Positions 16,999-25,093 of a stretch of DNA of 64,000 bases are shown here, in pieces. The notes beneath the pieces are model-generated. The model had not been told where the DNA came from, did not search any database, and saw nothing but the letters and a program-made list of their open reading frames with translations. Every line of letters begins with the position of its first letter. Within the stretch, counting starts at the first letter, position 1. The DNA is from Oscillospiraceae bacterium (GTDB taxonomy: Bacteria; Bacillota; Clostridia; Oscillospirales; Oscillospiraceae). The stretch lies in NCBI GenBank assembly GCA_017461445.1, contig JAFTXW010000003.1, positions 1 to 64,000 of the forward strand, written 5' to 3'. Made by a program: the position numbers and the translations under genes.

Positions 16999-17032
16999 AA
17001 AAAAGTCCTTGTTCCCCTAAGGGAACAAGGAC
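16999..17032 (-). terminator. T-box controlled terminator
   Basis: On the minus strand GTCCTTGTTCCC and GGGAACAAGGAC form a perfect 12-bp stem with a TTAG loop, followed by six T residues. It competes with the antiterminator just upstream. Confidence 0.9.
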
Positions 17033-17275
17033 AGAACAAACATTCTGCGGTACCACCTTGTTTGCCGTATCAAACGGCCGCCTCAGCACGGTGCCAACAC
17101 ACCGTCTGCCCGTTAACGCTGGCAATGCGTCAGAAGATACTTTGGCTCGCGCCATTTCCCCCTGCCCTCAGCGGCCCATTTGCTGCCCCGCTTTTCGCTC
17201 CGCTCTCAGCTCCCGGAACTCTCTGTGGATGCGCCATGCAGCTTTACTTCCGCCTCAATGGTTTCGATTTATGTT
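17000..17275 (-). promoter_or_regulatory. T-box riboswitch leader, tryptophan specifier (TGG)
   Basis: The conserved antiterminator sequence AAGGTGGTACCGCAG is at 17045-17059 on the minus strand, directly before the terminator. In Stem I the 5' strand GCGG-AAGTAAA-GCTGC (AGTA at 17245-17248) pairs with the 3' strand GCAGC-AAATGGG-CCGC. The bulge therefore presents the codon TGG at 17176-17178, followed by a purine. The distal ACAGAGAG region is also present. Uncharged tRNA-Trp is predicted to stabilise the antiterminator and turn on the transporter operon. Confidence 0.88.
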
Positions 17276-17281
17276 ATGCTT

Positions 17282-17310
17282 TTTATACACCATTTGTGTC
17301 CGTTTGTCAA
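17282..17310 (-). promoter_or_regulatory. Promoter of the T-box operon
   Basis: A perfect -35 TTGACA (17305-17310) and a -10 TATAAA (17282-17287) are spaced by 17 bases on the minus strand. Transcription would begin near 17275, at the start of Stem I. Confidence 0.8.
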
Positions 17311-17360
17311 GAACTTTTTTACGTGATGGATGGACAAGCTTCCAATGTTCCGTCAATCTT

Positions 17361-17396
17361 GTCATTCCGAGCGAGCAACGCGAGTCGAGGAATGAC
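17361..17396. repeat. GTCATTCCGAGCGAGC-type palindrome
   Basis: GTCATTCC and GGAATGAC enclose CGAGCGAGCAACGCGAGTCGA. The element is related to the longer copies at 40059 and 49873. Confidence 0.6.
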
Positions 17397-17413
17397 AGGT
17401 TTTCAGAAATCTG

Positions 17414-17989
17414 TTAATACTCCCTCACAACGCCCTTCACCACGCCGATGATCTCGGCGTAGGTGCCGTCGATGGGCTCATAATCGTCGTTTTCGGGCAT
17501 GAGCCAGATTTGACCGTTCCGGCGGCGGAGCCGCTTGACGGTGGCTTCATCTTCAATTCTCGCCACCACGATCTGCCCGTCGTCGGCGTTCTGCTGGGGA
17601 CGCACGACGACCTTATCGCCGTTGAGGATGCCCGCGTTTATCATACTGTCGCCCCGGACCCGCAGGGCAAAGCAGCCGGGGTCGCTCCAGGGCATGGTGC
17701 CCTCCTGGTTTTCCACCGCCAGAATGGGCACGCCCGCCGTGACCACGCCCACGATGGGGATCTGACCGGGGCGAACGCCGGTAACCAGTGCACGCTTGCG
17801 GCCCTTGGCACCGGGGGACTGGAGCAGACCCTTATCCTGAAGGGCCTGGAGGTGGTAGCTGACGGAAGCTGTCGAGCGCAGGCCCACCGCCGCGCCGATC
17901 TCCCGCACGGAGGGGGAATAGCCATTCTCCTGGATAAATTGGTTGACATAATCCATAATCAGTTCCGCTTTGTTGCTGGTTCTGGGCAT
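17414..17989 (-). CDS. lexA: LexA, SOS-response repressor
   Basis: The 191-residue repressor has a winged helix-turn-helix at residues 1-65 (SVREIGAAVGLRSTASVSYHL). The self-cleavage site is A85-G86 in VTAGVP, and the catalytic dyad is S115 (GDSM) and K152 (TVKRL). It blocks DNA-repair genes until RecA filaments trigger autocleavage. The start at 17989 follows GGGGAGGAA. A dyad TTGTG-N12-CACAA overlaps the likely -10 region upstream, but no standard GAAC-N4-GTTC SOS box is seen, so autoregulation cannot be confirmed here. Confidence 0.94.
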   Translation of the reverse strand: MPRTSNKAELIMDYVNQFIQENGYSPSVREIGAAVGLRSTASVSYHLQALQDKGLLQSPGAKGRKRALVTGVRPGQIPIVGVVTAGVPILAVENQEGTMPWSDPGCFALRVRGDSMINAGILNGDKVVVRPQQNADDGQIVVARIEDEATVKRLRRRNGQIWLMPENDDYEPIDGTYAEIIGVVKGVVREY

Positions 17990-18126
17990 ACCGATTCCTC
18001 CCCTTGAGAATTGTGTATTTATAATAGCACAAATGAGCGGGAAAAGAAAGGGCAAAATCGAAAAAATTTTCGGATTTGGGCGTAAAATTTTCCCGATACG
18101 CATAGGATGGTCAGTGAGGTGATGAG

Positions 18127-18558
18127 ATGGAAGATCGGGAAACGAAGGTCTGGCAGCGGGTTTTCGCCGGGCCCGGCGGACAGGGGCCAATGGAACTGCG
18201 GCCCCTGATACGGTGGGCGGCAGAATCGGCGGCGGTGTACCGGGGGTTGATGACGGGCGGAAAACACCGGGAGCTGCTGCGCAAGCTTTACGAAGAGGAG
18301 CTGGCAAATCTCGCCTGCCTGCGGGGAATGGCGATCCTTTCCGGCGGGGCGCAGGAGACGCCGGGAAAGCTGTCCATTGGCAGGGAGCCTGCGGAAAAGG
18401 CTCTGGAAAAATGCTACCACCGGACCCGCCGTGCCATGGTAGAATACACCGCCCGCTCCGCCGAGCCGGAATATGGCGCAGTATTCCGCACCCTGGCCGA
18501 CCGTGCCCAGGAGCAGTGCGCACTGATCGCCCAGCTGATTGGCACACTGGGGAGGTAG
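18127..18558 (+). CDS. Ferritin-like helical protein of unknown function
   Basis: A 143-residue protein whose helices resemble a ferritin-like four-helix bundle: LIRWAAESAAVYRGLM, LLRKLYEEELANLACLRGMA, CYHRTRRAMVEYTAR and YGAVFRTLADRAQEQCALIAQLIG. Glu and His residues that could bind metal are present (E34 region, EEE near 60, H in CYHR, E in AQEQC), but I cannot show a complete di-iron site. The start follows a strong GAGGTGAT. It is divergent from lexA and has no operon partner. Confidence 0.6.
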   Translation: MEDRETKVWQRVFAGPGGQGPMELRPLIRWAAESAAVYRGLMTGGKHRELLRKLYEEELANLACLRGMAILSGGAQETPGKLSIGREPAEKALEKCYHRTRRAMVEYTARSAEPEYGAVFRTLADRAQEQCALIAQLIGTLGR

Positions 18559-18562
18559 ATGG

Positions 18563-18678
18563 TTGTTTTGCGGTTTGTCTGCGGCTATGCCGCATCCCTT
18601 CAGCACAAGGCACTAAGTGGCTGTAAGTCGCTTTGCTCCAACAGCCACTAAGCCCCGGGTGCTCCCGCACCAGTGCAA
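18563..18678. repeat. Intergenic palindromic repeat (GCGGCTATGCCGC / GGGTGCTCCCGCACC type)
   Basis: It contains TGCGGCTATGCCGCA, CTAAGTGGCTGTAAG with its inverted CAGCCACTAAG, and GGGTGCTCCCGCACCAG. Parts of it recur at 33497, 46121 and 53007. Confidence 0.55.
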
Positions 18679-18679
18679 T

Positions 18680-19010
18680 ACACGAACATTTACACTCCCG
18701 GCGTACGGATATGGAAATTATCCTAAAAACTTATAAGATGGCCAAAAAATATGCACAAATCCCAGCATATCACGGGTTCCAAAATCGGAAAATCCCCGTT
18801 TTTTCGGGAATAATATGATAGGATACCTATAATTATTTATATGGTCATATAACCATGTATCGCAATTTTAAAACCATATTTATCCGCCATTTCGGTAACG
18901 TTTTACCGAATTTGTGCGCAAGTTGTAAAATTAATCCTGTTTTCCGCAAAAATCCAGGATATTTTTGTGCCGAATGTCCAAAATACGGAGTTTTTTTGCA
19001 TTTTCGTCAA
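18680..19010. other. AT-rich gap without a recognised gene
   Basis: This stretch of about 330 bases is clearly more AT-rich than the surroundings. It contains short hairpins such as AAAATCCCCGTTTTTTCGGG and GGTAACGTTTTACC. No ORF with a ribosome-binding site and no RNA family could be recognised. It lies before the nfeD promoter and may hold its regulatory DNA. Confidence 0.4.
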
Positions 19011-19039
19011 TTGACCGCCGGACATATATCTGCTATTAT
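19011..19039 (+). promoter_or_regulatory. Promoter of the nfeD-SPFH operon
   Basis: TTGACC (19011-19016) and TATTAT (19034-19039) are separated by 17 bases, with the nfeD start 54 bases downstream. Confidence 0.65.
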
Positions 19040-19093
19040 AATGTCACAACCCAAGGAAACACGCGTGAAGATTTCCCGAAAGGAGGTAACAAA

Positions 19094-19543
19094 ATGAATT
19101 GGGCTGCAATCATCTGGCTGGTGCTGATCGTTGTCTTTCTGATCGTCGAAGCGTCCACGGTGACGATGGTCTCCCTGTGGTTCGCGGCAGGCGCGATGAC
19201 CGCTCTGCTCATCAGCCTTCTGAACGGAGCCGTCTGGCTCCAGGTCACTGCTTTCCTGGCGGTGTCGGCTATCCTGCTGACGCTGCTGCGGCCCCTGGTC
19301 CGCAAGTATGTGACCCCCAAGCTCACCCGCACCAACGTAGACGCTGTCATCGGCTCCACCGGACTTGTCACTGTTGCCATCGATAACGTGGCTGCCGTGG
19401 GTCAGGTGAAGCTGGGTGCCATGGTCTGGACCGCCCGGAGCACCTCCGGCGATCCCATCCCCGAGGGCACTCTGATCCGGGCCGACCGGATCGAGGGTGT
19501 GAAGGTATTCGTCTCCCCCGCAGAAGTAACCGCAAATGTCTGA
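19094..19543 (+). CDS. NfeD-like membrane protein
   Basis: The 149-residue protein has two or three membrane helices in the first 75 residues, then an OB-fold-like soluble domain (about residues 85-145) with GSTGLVTVAIDN and GAMVWTARSTSGDPIPEGT. This is the short, protease-less NfeD type, which partners with SPFH proteins in membrane microdomains. The SPFH gene follows after one repeat. The start at 19094 follows a perfect AGGAGGT; the frame opening at 18965 is not used. Confidence 0.88.
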   Translation: MNWAAIIWLVLIVVFLIVEASTVTMVSLWFAAGAMTALLISLLNGAVWLQVTAFLAVSAILLTLLRPLVRKYVTPKLTRTNVDAVIGSTGLVTVAIDNVAAVGQVKLGAMVWTARSTSGDPIPEGTLIRADRIEGVKVFVSPAEVTANV

Positions 19544-19551
19544 TTTTATCC

Positions 19552-19730
19552 GTAGGGGAGGGTCTTCTTAGCAGCCGTTGCAGCGAAGCTGCTTACGGAT
19601 GCTTAGTGCATAGCTGACCCTCCCGGGCATCCGCAGGATGCCATGGCTCGAAGAGCCATAAAGAAAACCATTGAACGCCTGCGGCGTTGCGATGCTTCGC
19701 ATCGCCGGGAGGGTCAAGACCCTGCCCTAC
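19552..19730. repeat. Modular GGGAGGGTC-capped palindromic element, long form
   Basis: The caps are split: GTAGGGGAGGGTC, then an inserted module CTTAGCAGCCGTTGCAGCGAAGCTGCTTACGG (shown as stem parts AGCAGCC and GCTGCTT), then GACCCTCCCGG. Further modules CATCCGCAGGATG, GGCTCGAAGAGCC and GCGATGCTTCGCATCGC lead to the right cap. The inserted module recurs in inverse orientation at 31653, and the GCGATGCTTCGC module at 60313. Confidence 0.8.
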
Positions 19731-19754
19731 AAGATATTTTATAGGAGGTAACTT

Positions 19755-20672
19755 ATGATTTGGTTCATCTTGGCACTGGTTCTCATCGCATTTATCGTCG
19801 CCATCAGCAACATTGCCGTCGTCCAGCAGTCCCGGGCATATGTCATTGAGCGTCTGGGCGCGTTCCACGAGGTCTGGGGCGTGGGACTGCATTTCAAGGT
19901 CCCCTTTATCGACCGCATCGCCCGCCGTGTCTCCTTAAAGGAGCAGGTGCTGGACTATCCCCCGCAGCCTGTTATCACCAAGGATAACGTCACCATGCAG
20001 ATCGATACCGTCGTTTATTTCCAGATCACCGATCCCAAGCTGTACGCCTACGGCGTGGAGCAGCCCATGGCGGCTATGGAGACCCTGACCGCCACTACGC
20101 TCCGTAACATCATCGGCGACCTGGAGCTGGATCAGACCCTCACTTCCCGTGACATCATCAACACCAAGATGCGCGCCATCCTGGACGAAGCCACCGACCC
20201 CTGGGGCATCAAGGTCAACCGTGTGGAGCTGAAAAACATCCTGCCCCCCGCCGACATTCAGAGCTCCATGGAAAAGCAGATGAAGGCCGAGCGTGACCGC
20301 CGTCAGGCAATCCTCCAGGCCGAGGGCCAGAAGAAGTCCGCCATCCTGATCGCGGAAGGCGAGCGGGAATCCGCGATTCTGCGTGCCGACGCAGAGAAGC
20401 AGGCCGCCATCCTGAGAGCGGAAGCCGAGAAGCAGGCCGCCATCCTGAAAGCCGCCGGTGAGGCCGAAGCCATCCGGGAAGTCCAGCAGGCTTTGGCCGA
20501 CTCCCTGGCAATGCTGAACGAGAAGGCCCCCAGCGACGCTGTCCTCAAGCTGAAATCCATCGAAGCCATGCAGAAGGTGGCCGACGGCAAGGCGACCAAG
20601 ATCATCATTCCCAGCGAGATGCAGGGCCTGGTTGGCCTGGCCAACGGCATCGTGGAGGGCGTGAAGGAGTAA
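19755..20672 (+). CDS. SPFH/Band 7 domain protein (stomatin/prohibitin family)
   Basis: A 305-residue membrane-microdomain scaffold. An N-terminal membrane helix (residues 2-20) is followed by the SPFH domain (about 22-180) with ERLGAFHEVWGVGLHFKVPF and the family segment VNRVELKNILPP. A long coiled coil (about 180-260) follows, with repeated AILRAEAEKQ-type units, and then a short C-terminal domain. It pairs with the NfeD-like protein upstream, as in many bacteria. The start follows AGGAGGT. Confidence 0.93.
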   Translation: MIWFILALVLIAFIVAISNIAVVQQSRAYVIERLGAFHEVWGVGLHFKVPFIDRIARRVSLKEQVLDYPPQPVITKDNVTMQIDTVVYFQITDPKLYAYGVEQPMAAMETLTATTLRNIIGDLELDQTLTSRDIINTKMRAILDEATDPWGIKVNRVELKNILPPADIQSSMEKQMKAERDRRQAILQAEGQKKSAILIAEGERESAILRADAEKQAAILRAEAEKQAAILKAAGEAEAIREVQQALADSLAMLNEKAPSDAVLKLKSIEAMQKVADGKATKIIIPSEMQGLVGLANGIVEGVKE

Positions 20673-20675
20673 GCT

Positions 20676-20858
20676 ATGAACCGCTTACAAAAGATTTTGC
20701 TGGCCGCCCTTGTGATAGGGCTGCTGACAGCGATCATTCTTACCTGGGGCAGTATCGGCAGCGCAGTGCTGGTCTTCTGCCTGATGATGGTGGGCGCAAG
20801 CCTGCTGTACCAGCGGTTCCTCAATAACCACGACCAGGATTCCTGGGATACGGAGTGA
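20676..20858 (+). CDS. Small two-helix membrane protein
   Basis: A 60-residue protein with two predicted membrane helices (about residues 7-25 and 28-46) and an acidic, asparagine-rich tail. It begins three bases after the SPFH stop, after GGAGTAAGCT, so it is in the same operon. I do not recognise the family; the position suggests an accessory to the SPFH/NfeD complex. Confidence 0.6.
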   Translation: MNRLQKILLAALVIGLLTAIILTWGSIGSAVLVFCLMMVGASLLYQRFLNNHDQDSWDTE

Positions 20859-20862
20859 AATT

Positions 20863-21054
20863 ATGGCACAAACAGAAGACAGATTTATCAAGACCTTTTC
20901 TCAGGGCGTTATGAATGTCACAGAGATCTGGGTCGACAAAGCCACCGGTGTGAACTACCTGTTCCATGCCAGCGGCTACGCAGGCGGCCTGACGCCCCTG
21001 CTGAAGCCCGACGGCACCCCGGTAGTCACCCCCATTCGTAATTACCCGGAATAA
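20863..21054 (+). CDS. DUF6440 family protein
   Basis: A 63-residue protein. The motif WVDKATGVNYLFHASGYAGG followed by LTPLLKPDGTPV is characteristic of DUF6440, small cytoplasmic proteins of unknown function common in Clostridia and in their phages. It closes the operon and is followed by a strong terminator. Confidence 0.8.
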   Translation: MAQTEDRFIKTFSQGVMNVTEIWVDKATGVNYLFHASGYAGGLTPLLKPDGTPVVTPIRNYPE

Positions 21055-21061
21055 CCCGCAG

Positions 21062-21092
21062 CCCACCCCCAGGAAATTGGGGGTGGGTTTTA
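21062..21092 (+). terminator. Terminator of the nfeD-SPFH operon
   Basis: CCCACCCCC and GGGGGTGGG form a perfect stem with an AGGAAATT loop, followed by TTTTATT. Confidence 0.9.
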
Positions 21093-21172
21093 TTGCGGAA
21101 AATTCCTTTCTATCCCCCCTCTTTGTGCACAATCCACCGATTATTCCCGGAAAAACTATGAAAAACATCCCC

Positions 21173-21201
21173 TTGTTGATCCTCTGAAAATAAGGTATAC
21201 T
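21173..21201 (+). promoter_or_regulatory. Predicted promoter of fbp
   Basis: TTGTTG (21173-21178) and TATACT (21196-21201) are 17 bases apart. The transcript would start just before the MITE at 21214, making the MITE the fbp leader RNA. Confidence 0.55.
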
Positions 21202-21213
21202 GGACATAACCAT

Positions 21214-21379
21214 TAGGTAACCGATGAATAAATCGGCAAGAGTGGATGGCGAGAGATTTTGGCTCAAATCAAAGTTTGAAAAACGCAGGAATAGTATATG
21301 TATTTCAAGTTTTTCAAACTGCGGAGTTGGGCCAAAAGAGCCGCCAGCAACCGCAGACGATTTATTCAGCGGTTACTTA
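21214..21379. mobile_element. MITE copy 1 (TA-flanked, about 162 bp)
   Basis: Terminal inverted repeats GGTAACCGATGAATAAAT and ATTTATTCAGCGGTTACT are flanked on both sides by TA, the target duplication expected of IS630/Tc1-mariner transposition. The interior is an imperfect palindrome with the perfect arm pair AGTTTGAAAAA / TTTTTCAAACT. It has no coding capacity. It is nearly identical to copy 2 at 25170 and ends seven bases before the first fbp start. Confidence 0.85.
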
Positions 21380-21386
21380 GGAAGGG

Positions 21387-23390
21387 ATGTTATACGCTAT
21401 GCACGCAAAACGAACCTTTACTTCCGAACAGCTGCACTATCTGCGGGTGCTGAGCAAGCAGTACCCCACTGTCCAGGAGGCGGGTACGGAGATCATCCGC
21501 CTGCGCTCCATTTTGAATCTGCCTAAAGGCACCGAGCATTTCATGTCTGATATTCACGGTGAGCACGAGGCCTTCCTTCACATCCTCAACTCCGGCTCCG
21601 GCGAGACCAAGGAGAAGCTGACCGAGTGCTTCGGCCTGACCATGGGCCAGTCGGAGATCAACGACCTGGCTACCCTGATCTATTACCCCAAGGCTAAGCT
21701 GGCCCTGATCGCCGACACCGGCGACGATCTGGACGAATGGTACCGCATTACCCTCCACCAGCTGATCCAGTTCGCCCGGTTCGTTTCCGGCAAGCACACT
21801 CGCACCGTTGTGCGCTCCTACATGCCCGCAGGCTACCGGGAGATCATTGACGAACTGATGTACCTGTGCGACGAGACAGGTGCCCGCCAGGGCCAGTATG
21901 ACAGCATCATCGATACCATCGTTCAGATCGGACAGGCCCCCGACGTGATTCAGGCCATCTGTGTGGTCATCAAGAGCCTGACCGTTGACCATCTGCACAT
22001 CGTGGGCGACATTTTCGACCGGGGCCCCCGGGCAGATATCGTCATGGATTCCCTGATGGGCGTTCACAGCGTGGACATCCAGTGGGGCAACCACGATGTT
22101 CTGTGGATGGGCGCGGCCTCCGGCTCCCGGACGCTGGTGGCTACGGTGCTTTCGAACTCCATCCGCTACAACAATCTGGACGTGATCGAGACCGGCTACG
22201 GCATCTCCCTGCGGCCCCTGTCGGTCTTTGCCAACGAGGTCTATAAAAACTGCGACACCAGCCGTTTCCATGTGAAGCTGAACAACGACGACGCGGACCA
22301 GTACACCGAGAAGGACAAGCTTCTCTCCGCCCGGATGTACAAGGCCATCACCATGATCCTCTTCAAGCTGGAGGGCCAGAAGCTGATCCGCCGCCCCGAA
22401 TTCGGCATGGCAGACCGGCTGCTCCTGGACCACATCAACTATGAAAATAAGACCATCAACATCGGCGGCACCGTGTATCCTCTGGAGGACTGCGACTTCC
22501 CCACGGTAGACCCCGCCGATCCCTACACCCTGACCCCTGAGGAAAACCAGGTCATCGACCAGCTGACGGACTCCTTCCGCCACTCGGAGAAGCTCCAGCG
22601 GCACGTCCGGTTCCTCTATTCCAAGGGCGGCCTGTACAAGGTCCACAACGGTAACCTTTTGTTCCACGGCTGCATCCCCATGACGGAAGACGGAAAGCTG
22701 CTGACCTTCGACATCGGCGGCAAGCGGCGCAGCGGCCGGGAATTCCTGGACTTTGCCGAGCGCGTCGCCCGAAAAGCCTGCTACGACAAGTGGGGCTCCC
22801 CCGAGCGGCAGTACGGCCTGGACTTCCTGTGGTGGCTGTGGGCAGGCCGCAACAGTCCCATCTTCGGCCGGGACCGGATGACCACCTTCGAGCGGCGGTT
22901 CATCAAGGACGAAAGCACCTGGACAGAGCCGAAAAACGCCTACTACACCTACTACCAAGACAGCACCGTCTGCGAGATGCTGCTGCGGGAATTTGGTCTG
23001 AGGGGCCCCCACTGCCACATCATCAACGGTCATGTGCCTGTGAAGGTGCGCAAGGGTGAAAGCCCCGTGAAGGGCGGCGGACGGTTGATCGTCATCGACG
23101 GCGGCTTCAGCAAGGCCTACCAGCCCACCTCCGGCATTGCGGGCTACACCCTGATCTTCAACTCCCGCCACTTCCGTATCGTGTCCCACCAGCCCTTTAC
23201 CGGGAAATACAACGCCATCCATAAAAATGACGACATCGAAAACGACAGCGTGGTCTTTGAAAAGCTGGACAGCCGTATGAAGGTTGCCGAGACCGACGAG
23301 GGCCGGGAGCTGCAGGAACGGGTAGACGACCTGCTCCTTCTGCTGAACGCCTACCGCTCCGGTGCCATTATTGAGCAGCACAAGTCATAA
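21387..23390 (+). CDS. fbp: Class 3 fructose-1,6-bisphosphatase
   Basis: The gluconeogenic phosphatase of Firmicutes, 667 residues. Calcineurin-like metal motifs are visible: FMSDIHGEHEAF near residue 53, HIVGDIFDRGPRAD near 205, WGNHDVLWMGAA near 235 and INGHVPVKVRKGESP near 550. These bind the metals that hydrolyse fructose-1,6-bisphosphate. The start is uncertain: ATG at 21387 lies too close to AGGAAGGG, and ATG at 21399 (MHAKRTF) has slightly wide spacing. The MITE end adjoins this ribosome-binding site, so the element may have reshaped the translation start. Confidence 0.94.
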   Translation: MLYAMHAKRTFTSEQLHYLRVLSKQYPTVQEAGTEIIRLRSILNLPKGTEHFMSDIHGEHEAFLHILNSGSGETKEKLTECFGLTMGQSEINDLATLIYYPKAKLALIADTGDDLDEWYRITLHQLIQFARFVSGKHTRTVVRSYMPAGYREIIDELMYLCDETGARQGQYDSIIDTIVQIGQAPDVIQAICVVIKSLTVDHLHIVGDIFDRGPRADIVMDSLMGVHSVDIQWGNHDVLWMGAASGSRTLVATVLSNSIRYNNLDVIETGYGISLRPLSVFANEVYKNCDTSRFHVKLNNDDADQYTEKDKLLSARMYKAITMILFKLEGQKLIRRPEFGMADRLLLDHINYENKTINIGGTVYPLEDCDFPTVDPADPYTLTPEENQVIDQLTDSFRHSEKLQRHVRFLYSKGGLYKVHNGNLLFHGCIPMTEDGKLLTFDIGGKRRSGREFLDFAERVARKACYDKWGSPERQYGLDFLWWLWAGRNSPIFGRDRMTTFERRFIKDESTWTEPKNAYYTYYQDSTVCEMLLREFGLRGPHCHIINGHVPVKVRKGESPVKGGGRLIVIDGGFSKAYQPTSGIAGYTLIFNSRHFRIVSHQPFTGKYNAIHKNDDIENDSVVFEKLDSRMKVAETDEGRELQERVDDLLLLLNAYRSGAIIEQHKS

Positions 23391-23403
23391 TTTCGCACCA
23401 AAA

Positions 23404-23436
23404 AACCGGAACGTGAAAAATCACGTTCCGGTCATT
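23404..23436. terminator. Bidirectional terminator after fbp
   Basis: ACCGGAACGTG and CACGTTCCGGT form an 11-bp stem with an AAAAAT loop. A T-rich tail follows on the plus strand and TTTTTT follows on the minus strand, serving both fbp and the convergent SdpI-like gene. Confidence 0.85.
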
Positions 23437-23439
23437 TTG

Positions 23440-24009
23440 TTATTTTTTCCGGTACTCGCCCTTGCGGTCGAATTTAATGGCGGCGGTGACGGTGATGGCG
23501 ATATTGGCGATCAACGCCAGGATGGCCTGCCACAGAAGCAGGTCGAAGGCCTTCCACACCGCGTCCATAGGCTCCAGGTTGGCGAAGCCATTGCCGGAGA
23601 TCCAGGCGATCAGCAGCAGGAGCAGGCCCAGGCCCCCCAGCAGCATGCCTGCCAGACGCTGGGTGAACCGCCAGGCCTGGACGCTGCCCATGCCGAAATA
23701 GCAGCGGTAGCCGAAATAATAGTTGGCCTCCTTGGGGGAGAAGAACAGGTACGCCAGGCCCAGCACCAGCAGCACGATGGGGCCGATGAGGACAGCCACC
23801 CGGCACAATGCCGCGACGCTGCCGAAGATATCGCTCAGCTCCGGAAGCAGGGATGCCGGATCAAAGCCGTTCAGGATCTCCTTGAAGGACTCCGCATCCA
23901 GCACAGCCTCGGTGGCCGCAGTGGGGTCCAGAACGGTGGTAGGGTCGGTTGCCAGGATTGTTTCGAGGGTTTCCGTGGCAGCCGTGGCTATGGTAGGGAC
24001 AGTGCTCAT
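23440..24009 (-). CDS. SdpI/YhfL-like membrane protein
   Basis: A 189-residue protein with a Thr/Ala-rich N-terminal segment of about 70 residues, then four membrane helices. The motif FSPKEANYYFGYRCYFGMGSVQAW (key parts NYYFGYR and AWRFTQRLAG) matches the SdpI/YhfL family pattern N-x-x-x-G-Y-R...W-x-x-x-x. In Bacillus SdpI is an immunity and signal-transducing protein against the SdpC toxin, but no toxin gene is nearby. Its start overlaps the nrdR stop, so it is co-transcribed with nrdR. Confidence 0.6.
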   Translation of the reverse strand: MSTVPTIATAATETLETILATDPTTVLDPTAATEAVLDAESFKEILNGFDPASLLPELSDIFGSVAALCRVAVLIGPIVLLVLGLAYLFFSPKEANYYFGYRCYFGMGSVQAWRFTQRLAGMLLGGLGLLLLLIAWISGNGFANLEPMDAVWKAFDLLLWQAILALIANIAITVTAAIKFDRKGEYRKK

Positions 24010-24464
24010 TATTTTTCCTCCAGGAATTTGCTGATCTCACGCATGAAGCTGCCCGCGTCCTGGAACCGGTGGTAAATGGACGCGAACCGGATGTAGGCCA
24101 CCTCGTCCAGAGGCTTCAGCCGCTCCATGACCATCTCACCCAGCTTGTCGGTGGAAATTTCCCGCTCCAGGGTGTTCTGGATAGTCTGTTCGATCTCGGT
24201 GGTGATCCTGTCCAAGTCGGTAACATCCACTTTCCGCTTGTCAAAGGCGCGGATCATGGAGTTCAGGATCTTATTGCGGTCAAAATTCTGCCGGGAGCCG
24301 TCCCGCTTCACCACAATGATGGGCAGGCTCTCCACGATCTCATAGGTAGTAAACCGGCGCTGGCAGCCCATACACTCCCGGCGGCGGCGGATGCTCATGC
24401 CATCCTCGCTGTGGCGGGAGTCAACGACCTTGCTGTCCTGGTCGCCGCAAAACGGACATTTCAT
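24009..24464 (-). CDS. nrdR: Transcriptional regulator NrdR
   Basis: The 151-residue repressor of ribonucleotide reductase genes. It has an N-terminal zinc ribbon (MKCPFCG and later CMGCQRRFTTYE) and an ATP-cone domain (about residues 48-140) beginning VVKRDGSRQNFDRNKI. It senses dATP/ATP to control deoxynucleotide supply. Its length and all zinc ligands are standard. Confidence 0.96.
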   Translation of the reverse strand: MKCPFCGDQDSKVVDSRHSEDGMSIRRRRECMGCQRRFTTYEIVESLPIIVVKRDGSRQNFDRNKILNSMIRAFDKRKVDVTDLDRITTEIEQTIQNTLEREISTDKLGEMVMERLKPLDEVAYIRFASIYHRFQDAGSFMREISKFLEEK

Positions 24465-24607
24465 GTGAAATCCTCTCCCTTTTCGTAGGTTATTTTCACA
24501 TTATAACAGAATATGGAATCCATGTCCAGCTTTTTTTATTCGACCCCGTACGCCGGGATTCGCGGTTGCGCTTTGGGCCGAAATGGTGTAGAATAAGGCT
24601 TGTGCAA

Positions 24608-24671
24608 GTTAGGAATGAGGAGTGAGGAATGCTCCGGGACAATTCCTAATTCCTAACTCCTGATTCCTAAC
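24608..24671. repeat. TTAGGAATGAGGAG-armed palindrome
   Basis: GTTAGGAATGAGGAGTGAGG with an inverted AATTCCTAATTCCTAACTCC-type arm, ending directly before the ribosome-binding region of the next gene. Other copies are at 25094, 40021, 47662 and 55842. Confidence 0.7.
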
Positions 24672-24689
24672 GCAAAGAAGGTGTTTCCT

Positions 24690-25088
24690 ATGACAAAGAA
24701 GCAGCTATACCTCCTCTGGGGTGTTCTCTTTATTATTTGCGCGGGGCTGGGATTTATCCCGGAACCGGAGGGGGCTGTGCGGATTTTCCTAACCGTGCTG
24801 TCTGTTGCATTTTTCCTTCCCCCAGCGGTACTGGTGTACCGGGCCATGAAGGAGCACGACCGGGCGGAGCTGATGTTGGTGCGGAACCTCTCCGCCGCTT
24901 CCCTGGGCCTGACGCTGGTGACGCTGGTGCTGAACGTGGCCGCTGCCATGAGCTCCGAGACCCTGGGCAACATCCTCCACACCGTTCTGGTGGTGGTGTC
25001 CACCCCCATGATCTGCAGCAATTTCTGGTTCCTGAGCCTGTTCCTCTGGGCCTGCCTGCTTATGGTCACCCTCCAGCAGCGAAAATAA
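24690..25088 (+). CDS. Four-helix membrane protein of unknown function
   Basis: A 132-residue protein with four predicted membrane helices (about residues 5-22, 32-52, 65-87 and 104-128) and short charged loops such as RAMKEHDRAELMLVRN. No family is recognised. The start at 24690 is preferred over an upstream GTG because GAAGGTG lies at the right distance. The gene is bracketed on both sides by TTAGGAATGAGGAG-type repeat elements. Confidence 0.6.
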   Translation: MTKKQLYLLWGVLFIICAGLGFIPEPEGAVRIFLTVLSVAFFLPPAVLVYRAMKEHDRAELMLVRNLSAASLGLTLVTLVLNVAAAMSSETLGNILHTVLVVVSTPMICSNFWFLSLFLWACLLMVTLQQRK

Positions 25089-25093
25089 ATCAA

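Noticed and set aside
17990..18030. TTGTG-N12-CACAA dyad before lexA as a SOS box
   Set aside because: It does not match the known Firmicute GAAC-N4-GTTC LexA site; kept only as a remark under lexA.
21390..23381. A 663-codon minus-strand frame opposite fbp
   Set aside because: Antisense shadow of class 3 fructose-1,6-bisphosphatase; no ribosome-binding site or domain.
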